Assembly (NCBI GenBank): GCA_964646405.1
Contig: CAZYDV010000001.1
Location: 1 to 64,000, forward strand
Direction: 5' to 3'
From: CAKZSB01 sp964646405
GTDB taxonomy: Bacteria; Pseudomonadota; Gammaproteobacteria; Granulosicoccales; Granulosicoccaceae
Length of the DNA stretch: 64,000 bases
This document shows, in pieces, positions 7,725 to 15,784 of this stretch. Both the position numbers and the translations under genes were made by a program. The notes beneath the pieces were generated by a model. It was not told the origin of the DNA, did not search any database, and worked only from the letters and a program-made list of their open reading frames with translations. Within the stretch, counting starts at the first letter, position 1. Each line of letters starts with the position of its first letter.

Positions 7725-8624
7725 ATGCCGAGCATTTCGCATCGCAACCGCGCGCACCTGGCCATGCTGGTGTTTACGTTTCTGATCAGTACGTCGTTTA
7801 CGGTCGGGCGGCGCATCTCGCCCGAACTCGATCCGCTGGTCATCACGTTGCTGCGGTTTTGTCTGGCTTTGGTGCTGTTCTGCGCGATCGCCCTGGTGCG
7901 GCGCGAACGAATGCCGCGACTGTCTGTTCGCAACCTGGCACGCTACGCGTGGCTGGCGGGATTGCTGATCGGCTACTTTGTGCTGATGTTCGAGGCGCTG
8001 CGCTGGACCACCGCACTCAATACCAGTGCGGTGTTCACCCTGGCGCCGGTGATCACCGCCGTAGTGTCGTGGTATCTGTTGGGGCAGCGTCTATCGATGC
8101 TGCAAAAGGTTTCATTGCTGGTGGCAGCGGCGGGCTCGATCTGGGTGGTTTTCGAGGGAGACTGGCAAAAGCTGATTCGGTTTTCTGTCGGCAAAGGCGA
8201 ACTAATTTTTCTGGCCGCAGCGTTTTCCTACGCCTGCTATTCGCCCAGTGTCCGGCGCCTGCACGGGGCAGAGAATCTGGTGGTGCTGACGCTGATGACG
8301 CTCGCGATCGGAGTGGTTATGCTGATGGCGATCTCGTGGCGCGAACTGTGGTTGGTGGATTGGCAGGCGGTGCCGACATTTGTCTGGCTGGGGGTGGTGC
8401 ATCTGGCGGTATTTACCACCGCAGTGTCGTTTTTTTTAATGCAATACGGCAGTCTGCATTTGCCGTCGGCACTGGTGATGGCCTACGTGTATCTTATTCC
8501 GGCGTTTGTGGTGCTACAGAATGCGGTTATCGAGCAGGTGTTGCCGACGCTGCCGGTATTGGCCGGCGTGGGCGTGATTGCCGCTGCACTTTTGATTGTT
8601 CAGTGTGATCGCAGATCCGGCTGA
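7725..8624 (+). CDS. EamA/DMT-family transporter
   Basis: A 299-aa inner-membrane protein with ten predicted hydrophobic segments arranged as two EamA repeats (about residues 8-135 and 150-295). The RRISPELDPLVITLLRF segment near residue 28 is typical of drug/metabolite transporters. Members export amino acids, metabolites or drugs; the substrate cannot be told. The ATG has AGGA four to five bases upstream. It is convergent with the RutR-like gene (10 bp) and divergent from the aminotransferase. Confidence 0.87.
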   Translation: MPSISHRNRAHLAMLVFTFLISTSFTVGRRISPELDPLVITLLRFCLALVLFCAIALVRRERMPRLSVRNLARYAWLAGLLIGYFVLMFEALRWTTALNTSAVFTLAPVITAVVSWYLLGQRLSMLQKVSLLVAAAGSIWVVFEGDWQKLIRFSVGKGELIFLAAAFSYACYSPSVRRLHGAENLVVLTLMTLAIGVVMLMAISWRELWLVDWQAVPTFVWLGVVHLAVFTTAVSFFLMQYGSLHLPSALVMAYVYLIPAFVVLQNAVIEQVLPTLPVLAGVGVIAAALLIVQCDRRSG

Positions 8625-8634
8625 GCGCGTGTCG

Positions 8635-9264
8635 CTAAGACTCCAGCGGCTGCAGCCCGCCCAGAATAATGGTTTTCAGTGTTTGCTCGCCGTCGGGATA
8701 CAAGTCAGCAGTGTCGCGGCCCAGAGCGGCTATCTGGACCTGAAAATCGGCATAGTGCTGGGTCGCTGCCCAGATCAGAAAGATCAGGTGAATCGGGGTG
8801 ACCGGGGCGATTCGGCGCTCGTCGACCCACTGTTGCAGCACTGCGCATTTTTCATCGACCAGCGTCTTCAGATCGGTGGCCAGAAACTGGTGAATCATCG
8901 GCGCGCCCTGCAGTATCTCGTTGGCAAAGAGCCGTGAGGCCTCGGGTGCGGTGCGGCTCGAATCGAGCTTACACTTAACGTAGCGCCAGATCTCCTCTCG
9001 CGGATCGCCGTTGGCATCAAGCAGCATGAGGGGTTCCAGCCACTGCGTCAGCGTGTGCTCAAGCACCGCGAGGTAAATCGCCTGCTTGCTTTTGAAGTAA
9101 TACAGCAAGTTGGGTTTAGACATTGCCGCAGCGTCTGCTATTTGGGCTACCGTGGCCCCTCGGTAGCCGTAGCGCGAAAACACGTCCAGTGCAGCGGTGA
9201 GAATTTTACGCTGATTGCGTTGCTGGATTTTCGTGCCTGCAATGGCCGTGCGCTGATCGCTCAC
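8635..9264 (-). CDS. TetR-family regulator, RutR-like (paralog 1)
   Basis: A 209-aa DNA-binding regulator: TetR helix-turn-helix near residues 17-63 (ILTAALDVFSRYGYRGATVA, then KPNLLYYFKSK) and a C-terminal ligand/dimer domain of the RutR (YcdC) type with the conserved ANEILQGAP segment near 115. RutR senses uracil and controls pyrimidine utilisation. Its ATG overlaps the stop of the upstream RutR-like gene by 4 bp (ATGA), so the two are co-translated. Context beside pyrimidine catabolism genes and a RutR box supports the role. Confidence 0.88.
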   Translation of the reverse strand: MSDQRTAIAGTKIQQRNQRKILTAALDVFSRYGYRGATVAQIADAAAMSKPNLLYYFKSKQAIYLAVLEHTLTQWLEPLMLLDANGDPREEIWRYVKCKLDSSRTAPEASRLFANEILQGAPMIHQFLATDLKTLVDEKCAVLQQWVDERRIAPVTPIHLIFLIWAATQHYADFQVQIAALGRDTADLYPDGEQTLKTIILGGLQPLES

Positions 9265-9920
9265 GCCAATGGCTTGCGGCGCACCACGCCAACGCCGTTC
9301 AAAATGATGTCGACGACCTGCGCTTTGGCCTGCTCGAATTGCTCGTCGGACAATGGCTGGCCGTGGTTCAGGGTATTGATCTGGTGGTTGAAATCGGCGT
9401 AGTGCTGAGTGCAGGACCAGATCATGTAGAGCAGGTAGCGTGGATTGATCGGGCGCATCCGACCCTCCTGTATCCAGCGCTCGATCACTGCTGCGCGACC
9501 GTCGGTCCAGCTTCGCAGGGTGGTTTCCAGGTAGTCCTGAATGACCGGCGCGCCATGCAGAATCTCGTTGGCCCAGACTTTAGAGCCGTTCGGATGGCTG
9601 CGGCTGATATCCATTTTGGTGGAGATGTAGCGGGTTAGTGCCTCTTCCGGATCGTCGCAGTCGTCGAACGAATCGGCCGCCTGCAGCCAGACGTTGAAGA
9701 TGTTCTCGACCACGCGACGGTACAGCGATTCTTTGGTGGGGTAGTAGTAGTGCAGATTGGGTTTCGGGATGCCGGCGCGTTCGGCGATCTGACCTGTGGT
9801 GGCGCCGCGGTAGCCCGATTCGGCGAATACGCTTTCGGCCGCCTTCAGAATGGCTTCTTCGTTGTGGCGCCGCACGGCGCTCTTGCTGTTGCCACTCCTG
9901 GTGACGGCGTTGGCTGGCAT
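9261..9920 (-). CDS. TetR-family regulator, RutR-like (paralog 2)
   Basis: A 219-aa regulator with the same layout as its downstream neighbour: helix-turn-helix near 20-65 (ILKAAESVFAESGYRGATTG, KPNLHYYYPTK), then a RutR-type C-terminal domain with VWANEILHGAP near 117 and a WSCTQHYADF segment near 172 matched by WAATQHYADF in the other. The ATG at 9920 was chosen because the longer frame to 10118 runs through the divergent promoter and into the aminotransferase gene. It is the first gene of the pair and faces the RutR-type boxes at 9941-9989, so autoregulation is likely. Confidence 0.88.
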   Translation of the reverse strand: MPANAVTRSGNSKSAVRRHNEEAILKAAESVFAESGYRGATTGQIAERAGIPKPNLHYYYPTKESLYRRVVENIFNVWLQAADSFDDCDDPEEALTRYISTKMDISRSHPNGSKVWANEILHGAPVIQDYLETTLRSWTDGRAAVIERWIQEGRMRPINPRYLLYMIWSCTQHYADFNHQINTLNHGQPLSDEQFEQAKAQVVDIILNGVGVVRRKPLA

Positions 9921-9940
9921 GTTGGGTTGGTGAAATCGCG

Positions 9941-9956
9941 TTGACCGGATCGACAA
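9941..9956. promoter_or_regulatory. Degenerate second RutR-type site
   Basis: TTGACCGGATCGACAA keeps one intact half (TTGACC) and most of the other of the RutR consensus TTGACCA-N2-TGGTCAA. Its centre lies 33 bp from the perfect box, about three helical turns, so two dimers could sit on the same face of the DNA. Confidence 0.45.
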
Positions 9957-9973
9957 GCTACGGTAGCTTACGC

Positions 9974-9989
9974 TTGACCATGTGGTCAA
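9974..9989. promoter_or_regulatory. Perfect RutR box
   Basis: TTGACCATGTGGTCAA matches exactly the RutR operator TTGACCA-N2-TGGTCAA known from E. coli, and the symmetry extends one base each side (9973-9990). It lies 19 bp before the aminotransferase ATG and 53 bp before the first RutR-like ATG, between the divergent units. It can repress the pyrimidine operon and the regulators together. Confidence 0.88.
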
Positions 9990-10008
9990 GATCAGCAGAT
10001 AACGCGCA

Positions 10009-11334
10009 ATGTCCCAGTCTGTCACTCGCCCAAACAACCTGAACGCGTTCTGGATGCCGTTCACCGCCAATCGGCAATTCAAAGAGACGCCGCGCATGCT
10101 GGTGGCGGCCGATGGCATGTACTACCAAAGCGAAGACGGTCGGCAGGTTCTCGATGGTACCGCTGGCCTTTGGTGCTGCAATGCCGGTCACGGGCGGCCG
10201 AAGATTATCGAGGCGGTGCAAAAGCAGGTGGCCGAACTCGACTACGCGCCGGCGTTTCAGATGGGGCACCCGAAGGTGTTCGAGCTGGCATCTGAATTGT
10301 GCGAGATCACGCCCGAGCCGATGAACCATGTGTTTTTCACCAATTCGGGGTCAGAGTCAGTAGAGACCGCACTGAAGATGGCGATTGCCTATCATCGCGT
10401 AAAGGGCGATGCCAGCCGCACACGGTTGATCGGTCGCGAGCGCGGTTATCACGGGGTGAATTTTGGCGGTATTTCGGTGGGTGGCATCGTCGCTAATCGC
10501 AAGCATTTTGGCACGCTGCTGGGCGGTGTCGATCATCTGCGCCACACCCACGATATCGAGCGCAACGCGTTTACCCGCGGCCTGCCGCAACACGGTGCAG
10601 AACTCGCCGATGATCTGGAACGCCTTGTCACGCTGCACGATGCATCGACTATCGCGGCGGTTATCGTTGAGCCAATGGCGGGTTCAACCGGTGTGTTGAT
10701 GCCGCCGGTGGGCTACCTGCAGCGACTGCGCGACATCTGCGACAAGCATGGCATTCTGTTGATATTCGACGAGGTGATCACAGGCTTTGGTCGCATGGGC
10801 GGGGCGTTTTCACCGGACGTATTCGGTGTGGTGCCCGACATCATGACGACCGCAAAAGGCCTGACCAGCGGCGTGATTCCGATGGGGGCAGTATTTGTGC
10901 GCGATGAAATCCACGACGCTTTCATGAATGGCCCGGAACACCTGATCGAATTTTTTCACGGCTACACCTATAGCGGCAATCCGGTCGCCTGCGCTGCCGG
11001 GCTCGGCACGTTGGAGACTTATCGCGAAGAGGGCCTGCTGACCCGTGCCAGCGAGCTTGGCCCGTACTGGGAAGATGCGCTGCATTCACTCAAAGGTTTG
11101 CCGCACGTGATCGACATCCGCAACTTCGGGTTGATTGGTGCGATCGAACTGGAGCCGATGCCGGGTGCGCCAACCAAACGTGCATTCACCGCGTTCCTGG
11201 AGGCGTTCGAGCGCAACGTACTGATTCGCACCACCGGCGACATCATCGCGCTGTCGCCGCCGCTGATTGTCGAAAAATCCCAGATCGATGATCTGTTTGG
11301 CGTGCTCGCCGATGTGCTGAAAAATCTCGAATAG
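10009..11334 (+). CDS. Omega-amino acid (beta-alanine)--pyruvate aminotransferase
   Basis: A class III PLP aminotransferase (441 aa). The N-terminal FWMPFTANRQFK segment is typical of beta-alanine:pyruvate transaminases; further motifs are TNSGSESVETALKMA near residue 111, YHGVNFGG near 148, FDEVITGFGRMG near 250 and the PLP lysine in TTAKGLTSG near 284. It would pass the amino group of beta-alanine (or beta-aminoisobutyrate) to pyruvate, giving malonate semialdehyde. It is the first gene of the pyrimidine operon, directly behind the RutR box. Ribosome-binding signal is weak. Confidence 0.92.
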   Translation: MSQSVTRPNNLNAFWMPFTANRQFKETPRMLVAADGMYYQSEDGRQVLDGTAGLWCCNAGHGRPKIIEAVQKQVAELDYAPAFQMGHPKVFELASELCEITPEPMNHVFFTNSGSESVETALKMAIAYHRVKGDASRTRLIGRERGYHGVNFGGISVGGIVANRKHFGTLLGGVDHLRHTHDIERNAFTRGLPQHGAELADDLERLVTLHDASTIAAVIVEPMAGSTGVLMPPVGYLQRLRDICDKHGILLIFDEVITGFGRMGGAFSPDVFGVVPDIMTTAKGLTSGVIPMGAVFVRDEIHDAFMNGPEHLIEFFHGYTYSGNPVACAAGLGTLETYREEGLLTRASELGPYWEDALHSLKGLPHVIDIRNFGLIGAIELEPMPGAPTKRAFTAFLEAFERNVLIRTTGDIIALSPPLIVEKSQIDDLFGVLADVLKNLE

Positions 11335-11373
11335 ACTACCGCCGGCAGTCTGTCGGCAACATGAACAACGGGG

Positions 11374-12627
11374 GTGACTGTGACGATATCGAGCAACATG
11401 AAGATCAACGGCGAGCGGCTGTGGGACTCGTTGATGGAGATGGCGAAAATCGGCCCCGGTATCGCCGGCGGCAATAACCGGCAAACACTCACCGACGACG
11501 ACGCCCGTGGCCGCGAGCTCTTTCAGAGCTGGTGCGACGCGGCTGGTTTGACCATGGGTGTCGATGAGATGGGCACCATGTTCGCGCGTCGCGAAGGCAC
11601 CGATCCCGATGCGTTGCCCGTGTATGTGGGCAGCCACCTCGATACCCAGCCGACTGGCGGCAAGTACGATGGTGTGCTGGGCGTGCTGGGCGGGCTTGAA
11701 ATCATTCGCCAGCTCAACGACATGAACGTCAAGACCCGCCACCCGATCGTGGTAGTCAACTGGACTAATGAAGAGGGCACCCGTTTCGCACCGGCGATGG
11801 TCGCCTCCGGTGTGTTTGCGGGTGTGCACACACTCGATTGGGCATACAGTCGTGAAGATGCCGACGGCCTTAAACTCGGCGATGAACTCAAGCGTATCGG
11901 CTGGTGCGGTGAGGAGAAAGTCGGCGCCCGCAAGATGAAGGCGTTCTTCGAGTTGCACATTGAGCAGGGGCCGATTCTGGAGAACGAAAATCTCGATATC
12001 GGCGTGGTCACTCATGGTCAGGGTTTGAGCTGGATGCAGTTGACCGTGACCGGCAAAGAGAGTCATACCGGCTCTACGCCGATGCCGATGCGCAAGAATG
12101 CCGGGTTGGGCATGGCGCGCATTACTCAACTGGTTGATGAAATCGCCTGGTCGCACGCACCGAATGCGGTCGGCGCGATCGGTCACTGCGATGTGTATCC
12201 GAATTCTCGCAACATCATCCCGGGCAAGTGTGTGTTCACGATCGACTTTCGCCATCCCGACAAAGCCGTTATCGATGACATGGAAACACGCCTGAAAGCC
12301 GGTGCACAAAAGATCTGCGACGACGCGGGTCTTGAATTGGAAATCGAGAAAGTGGGGGGATTCGATCCGGTTGAGTTCGATGCGAACTGCGTTGGTGCGG
12401 TGAGGAGCGCCGCCGAACGCCTGGGCTACAGTCATCGCGATCTGGTGTCTGGCGCCGGCCACGATGCGTGCTGGATTAATCGCGTGGCACCGACAGCAAT
12501 GGTGATGTGCCCCTGTGTAGACGGTCTGTCACACAATGAGGCCGAAGAGATCTCGCCTGAGTGGGCAACCGCCGGCACCAATGTTCTTTTTCATGCGGTC
12601 GTAGAGACTGCCGAAATCGTCGAATAG
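11374..12627 (+). CDS. Zn-dependent hydrolase, N-carbamoyl-beta-alanine amidase (M20 fold)
   Basis: A 417-aa amidase of the AmaB/HyuC/beta-ureidopropionase family. Metal and substrate motifs are visible in order: GSHLDTQPTGGKYDGVLG near residue 87, NEEGTRFAP near 132, HIEQGPILE near 194, GAGHDACWI near 363 and GLSHNEAEE near 388. It hydrolyses N-carbamoyl-beta-alanine to beta-alanine, CO2 and ammonia, the third step of reductive pyrimidine breakdown. The GTG at 11374 fits the family's N-terminus (a few residues before NGERLWDSLMEMAKIG); GTG 11380 and ATG 11398 are alternatives. Confidence 0.92.
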   Translation: MTVTISSNMKINGERLWDSLMEMAKIGPGIAGGNNRQTLTDDDARGRELFQSWCDAAGLTMGVDEMGTMFARREGTDPDALPVYVGSHLDTQPTGGKYDGVLGVLGGLEIIRQLNDMNVKTRHPIVVVNWTNEEGTRFAPAMVASGVFAGVHTLDWAYSREDADGLKLGDELKRIGWCGEEKVGARKMKAFFELHIEQGPILENENLDIGVVTHGQGLSWMQLTVTGKESHTGSTPMPMRKNAGLGMARITQLVDEIAWSHAPNAVGAIGHCDVYPNSRNIIPGKCVFTIDFRHPDKAVIDDMETRLKAGAQKICDDAGLELEIEKVGGFDPVEFDANCVGAVRSAAERLGYSHRDLVSGAGHDACWINRVAPTAMVMCPCVDGLSHNEAEEISPEWATAGTNVLFHAVVETAEIVE

Positions 12628-12636
12628 GAAATTGAT

Positions 12637-14091
12637 ATGAGCAAAGTAATCAAGGGTGGCACCATTGTTACGGCCGATCTGACCTACAAGGCCGACGTGC
12701 TGATCGATGGCGGGCGTATTGTCGAGATCGGTGACAACCTCAGTGGAGACGAAACCCTCGACGCCGACGGTTGTTACGTAATGCCAGGTGGTATCGATCC
12801 GCATACGCATCTGGAAATGCCGTTTATGGGCACCTACTCGTCGGACGATTTCGAGTCCGGTACGCGCGCGGCATTGTCTGGAGGTACCACCACCGTGGTT
12901 GATTTCTGTCTGCCAGCGCCGGGGCAATCGTTGCTCGAAGCGCGACAAATGTGGGACAACAAAACATCCAAGGCCTCGTGTGACTATTCCTTCCACATGG
13001 CGATTACCTGGTGGGGCGAGCAGGTCTTCAACGAGATGGAGCAGGTCGTCTCAAGCGGCATCAATACCTTCAAGCACTTCATGGCCTACAAGGGCGCGTT
13101 GATGGTAGACGACGATGAAATGTTCTCATCCTTCCAACGCTGCGCGGCGCTGGGCGCAATGCCACTGGTACATGCAGAAAACGGTGATGTCGTCGCGTCA
13201 CTGCAGGAAAAGTTGATGGCAGAGGGCAACAACGGCCCGGAGGGGCACGCCTATTCTCGCCCGCCTGAAGTGGAAGGTGAGGCCGCCAATCGCGCGATCA
13301 TGATCGCCGACATGGCTGGTGTGCCGCTGTATATTGTCCATGTCTCCTGTGAGCAGGCACACGAGGCGATAAGACGCGCCCGCCAAAAAGGCATGCGCGT
13401 GTTCGGTGAACCGTTGATTCAGCACCTTACACTGGATGAAACCGAATACTTCAACAAGGATTGGGATCACTCCGCGCGCCGTGTGATGTCGCCACCGTTT
13501 CGTAGCAAGCTCCATCAGGATGGACTCTGGGCTGGGCTGCAGGCGGGCAGCTTGCAGGTGGTCGCCACGGATCACTGTGCGTTTACCAGCGAACAAAAGC
13601 GCTTTGGCCTGGGCGACTTCACCAAGATTCCGAATGGCACCGGTGGGCTGGAAGATCGCATGCCCGTGCTGTGGACTCGCGGTGTCAATACCGGCCGGCT
13701 GACCATGAATGAGTTTGTCGCTGTCACCTCGACCAACATCGCCAAGATTCTGAACATGTACCCAAGGAAAGGGGCCATATTAAGAGGTGCCGATGCGGAT
13801 CTCGTGGTCTGGGATCCGAAACGCGGCAAAACCATTGCCGCTGATAAACAGCAATCGGCGATTGACTACAACGTATTCGAAGGTATCGAGGTGATGGGGC
13901 TGCCACGCTTCACACTCACCCGCGGCAAAGTGGCGATCAGCGAGGATACGATCAACACCGAAGAGGGGCACGGTGAGTTTGTCGCCCGCGATGCCTACCC
14001 GGCAGTAAACAAGGCTTTGTCGCAATGGAAAGAGCTGACGTCACCACGTGCAGTCATTCGCGATCCGGCTAATATGCCCGCCGGAGTCTAG
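12637..14091 (+). CDS. hydA: Dihydropyrimidinase (D-hydantoinase)
   Basis: A cyclic amidohydrolase (484 aa) that opens the ring of dihydrouracil or dihydrothymine to N-carbamoyl-beta-amino acids. Metal-site motifs: DPHTHLEMPF near residue 55, the carbamylated lysine in FKHFMAYKGA near 147-154, HAENGD near 180, VHVS near 235 and TDHCAF near 314. Length is normal. The ATG is preceded by GGAAATTGAT, 9 bp after the amidase stop. Hydantoins are also possible substrates in this family, but the neighbours favour pyrimidines. Confidence 0.94.
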   Translation: MSKVIKGGTIVTADLTYKADVLIDGGRIVEIGDNLSGDETLDADGCYVMPGGIDPHTHLEMPFMGTYSSDDFESGTRAALSGGTTTVVDFCLPAPGQSLLEARQMWDNKTSKASCDYSFHMAITWWGEQVFNEMEQVVSSGINTFKHFMAYKGALMVDDDEMFSSFQRCAALGAMPLVHAENGDVVASLQEKLMAEGNNGPEGHAYSRPPEVEGEAANRAIMIADMAGVPLYIVHVSCEQAHEAIRRARQKGMRVFGEPLIQHLTLDETEYFNKDWDHSARRVMSPPFRSKLHQDGLWAGLQAGSLQVVATDHCAFTSEQKRFGLGDFTKIPNGTGGLEDRMPVLWTRGVNTGRLTMNEFVAVTSTNIAKILNMYPRKGAILRGADADLVVWDPKRGKTIAADKQQSAIDYNVFEGIEVMGLPRFTLTRGKVAISEDTINTEEGHGEFVARDAYPAVNKALSQWKELTSPRAVIRDPANMPAGV

Positions 14092-14097
14092 CAAAAT

Positions 14098-14898
14098 ATG
14101 GCAGCGGATCCACAACCGGTCGCAAGTGTTATCGAAGCCCAGGATCTGTCGTTGACATTTGAGACTGGTGATGGGCCGGTGCACGCGCTGTCGGATATCA
14201 ATCTGTCTATAGGCGCGGGTGATTTTGTTTCACTAATCGGCCCGTCGGGTTGCGGTAAAACCACTTTGCTGCGTGTCATTGCGGATCTGGAAAACCCCAC
14301 CAGTGGCAGTATGACGGTCAATGGTGTCAGTGCAGAACAGGCGCGCCTTGCGCGGGCCTATGGCTATGTGTTTCAGGCTGCAGCGCTCTATCCCTGGCGC
14401 ACAATCGCTCGCAATGTAGCGTTGCCGCTGGAAGTCATGGGCTTGCCTGCTCGCGAACGACGCGAGCGGGTGGCGCGCAATCTGGAGCTCGTGAATCTGC
14501 AGGGCTTTGAGAAAAAATATCCGTGGCAATTGTCCGGTGGTATGCAGCAGCGAGCCTCGATTGCCAGAGCGCTGGCTGTAGAGCCGGATCTGCTGCTGAT
14601 GGATGAACCGTTCGGCGCACTGGATGAAATTGTTCGCGATCACCTGAACGAGCAATTGTTAAAGCTATGGGATAAGACGGGCAAAACCGTCGTCTTCGTG
14701 ACCCACTCCATTCCGGAGGCGGTTTATCTATCGACTCGCATTGTGGTGATGTCACCGCGACCGGGACGGATTCACGAAGTGATAGACAGCACCTTGCCGC
14801 GCGATCGCACGCTGGATATTCGCGAGACGCCGGAGTTTCTCGAGATTGCACATCGGGTGCGCGAGGGACTGCGGCTGGGCCATAGCTATGACGACTGA
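14098..14898 (+). CDS. ABC transporter ATP-binding protein, NitT/TauT type
   Basis: A 266-aa ABC ATPase with Walker A GPSGCGKTT near residue 43, Q-loop at VFQAAALYPWR near 91, signature LSGGMQQR near 143 and Walker B LLLMDEPFGALD near 163-174. The FGALD and HSIPEAVYLS wording is characteristic of the nitrate/sulfonate/THI5-type importers. It powers uptake through the two permeases encoded next. It starts 6 bp after the dihydropyrimidinase stop and overlaps the first permease by 11 bp. Confidence 0.92.
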   Translation: MAADPQPVASVIEAQDLSLTFETGDGPVHALSDINLSIGAGDFVSLIGPSGCGKTTLLRVIADLENPTSGSMTVNGVSAEQARLARAYGYVFQAAALYPWRTIARNVALPLEVMGLPARERRERVARNLELVNLQGFEKKYPWQLSGGMQQRASIARALAVEPDLLLMDEPFGALDEIVRDHLNEQLLKLWDKTGKTVVFVTHSIPEAVYLSTRIVVMSPRPGRIHEVIDSTLPRDRTLDIRETPEFLEIAHRVREGLRLGHSYDD

Positions 14899-15784
14899 GA
14901 CCGATCGTCTGCGTTGGATCGATCGCGTTTGGCCGGTCATCGTCGTGATTATTGGTATCTTCGTTATTTGGTACGGCTCTGCCGTGCTGTTGAACAAACC
15001 GTTTCAGCATGATCTCTACAAACGGGCCAATGTGGAGAACGTATCACTTGGCCAATTGTTTGGCGATACACTGAATCAGGAGCGCCCGGTTTTGCCGGCA
15101 CCCCATCAGGTGTTTCGCGAAATATACAAAACCACGGTTGAGAAAAAGATTACCTCCAAGCGCAGTCTGATTTATCACTCCTGGATCACATTGTCGACGG
15201 CGCTGTCGGGGTTTGCGATGGGCACTTTGCTCGGCATATTGCTGGCGGTGGGCATTATTCACAATCGCGCGCTCGACAAGAGTCTGATGCCGTGGATCAT
15301 CGCCTCGCAGACGATACCGATTCTGGCGATAGCGCCGATGATTATCGTTGTGCTCAACGCGATTGGCATACAGGGGCTTTTGCCCAAGGCGTTTATCTCG
15401 ACCTATCTGAGTTTTTTCCCGGTTGCGGTGGGGATGGTCAAAGGATTGCGTTCGCCCGAGACCAGCCACCTCGATTTGATGCGCACTTATAGTGCCTCGT
15501 CGTGGCGGACATTCTGGAAGTTGCGGCTGCCGGCATCGATGCCGTATCTATTCACCAGCATGAAAGTGGCCGTGGCAATTTCAATGGTCGGCGCTATCGT
15601 CGGAGAGTTGCCGACGGGTGCTGTCGCCGGACTTGGGGCGCGGCTGCTTGCGGGATCCTACTACGGGCAGACGATACAGATCTGGTCGGCGCTGATCATG
15701 GCATCTGTTCTGGCGGCGTGTCTGGTCGGGCTTGTGAGTCTGGGTAATCGCTGGGTGTTATCTCGCATGGGGACCACAGCGTGA
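14888..15784 (+). CDS. ABC transporter permease, NitT/TauT type (first)
   Basis: An inner-membrane permease (298 aa) with about seven hydrophobic segments. The BPD_transp_1 coupling region is EAA-like around residues 203-222 (MRTYSASSWRTFWKLRLPAS). It has an N-terminal membrane helix (VWPVIVVIIGIFVIWYG) and a periplasmic segment of about 60 residues before the core. The ATG at 14888 lies inside the ATPase gene's last codons, so it was chosen over an upstream in-frame start at 14846 that would give a larger overlap. Confidence 0.9.
   Translation: MTTETDRLRWIDRVWPVIVVIIGIFVIWYGSAVLLNKPFQHDLYKRANVENVSLGQLFGDTLNQERPVLPAPHQVFREIYKTTVEKKITSKRSLIYHSWITLSTALSGFAMGTLLGILLAVGIIHNRALDKSLMPWIIASQTIPILAIAPMIIVVLNAIGIQGLLPKAFISTYLSFFPVAVGMVKGLRSPETSHLDLMRTYSASSWRTFWKLRLPASMPYLFTSMKVAVAISMVGAIVGELPTGAVAGLGARLLAGSYYGQTIQIWSALIMASVLAACLVGLVSLGNRWVLSRMGTTA

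Noticed and set aside
7586..8608. Plus-strand frame of 340 codons overlapping the EamA gene
   Set aside because: It is in another frame of the EamA transporter and reads as Arg/Gly/Ala-rich sequence without domains.
11086..12462. Long open frame (458 codons) on the minus strand
   Set aside because: It lies opposite the amidase gene, whose active-site motifs are complete. The minus frame is His/Arg-rich without recognisable domains, as expected of an antisense shadow in GC-rich coding DNA.
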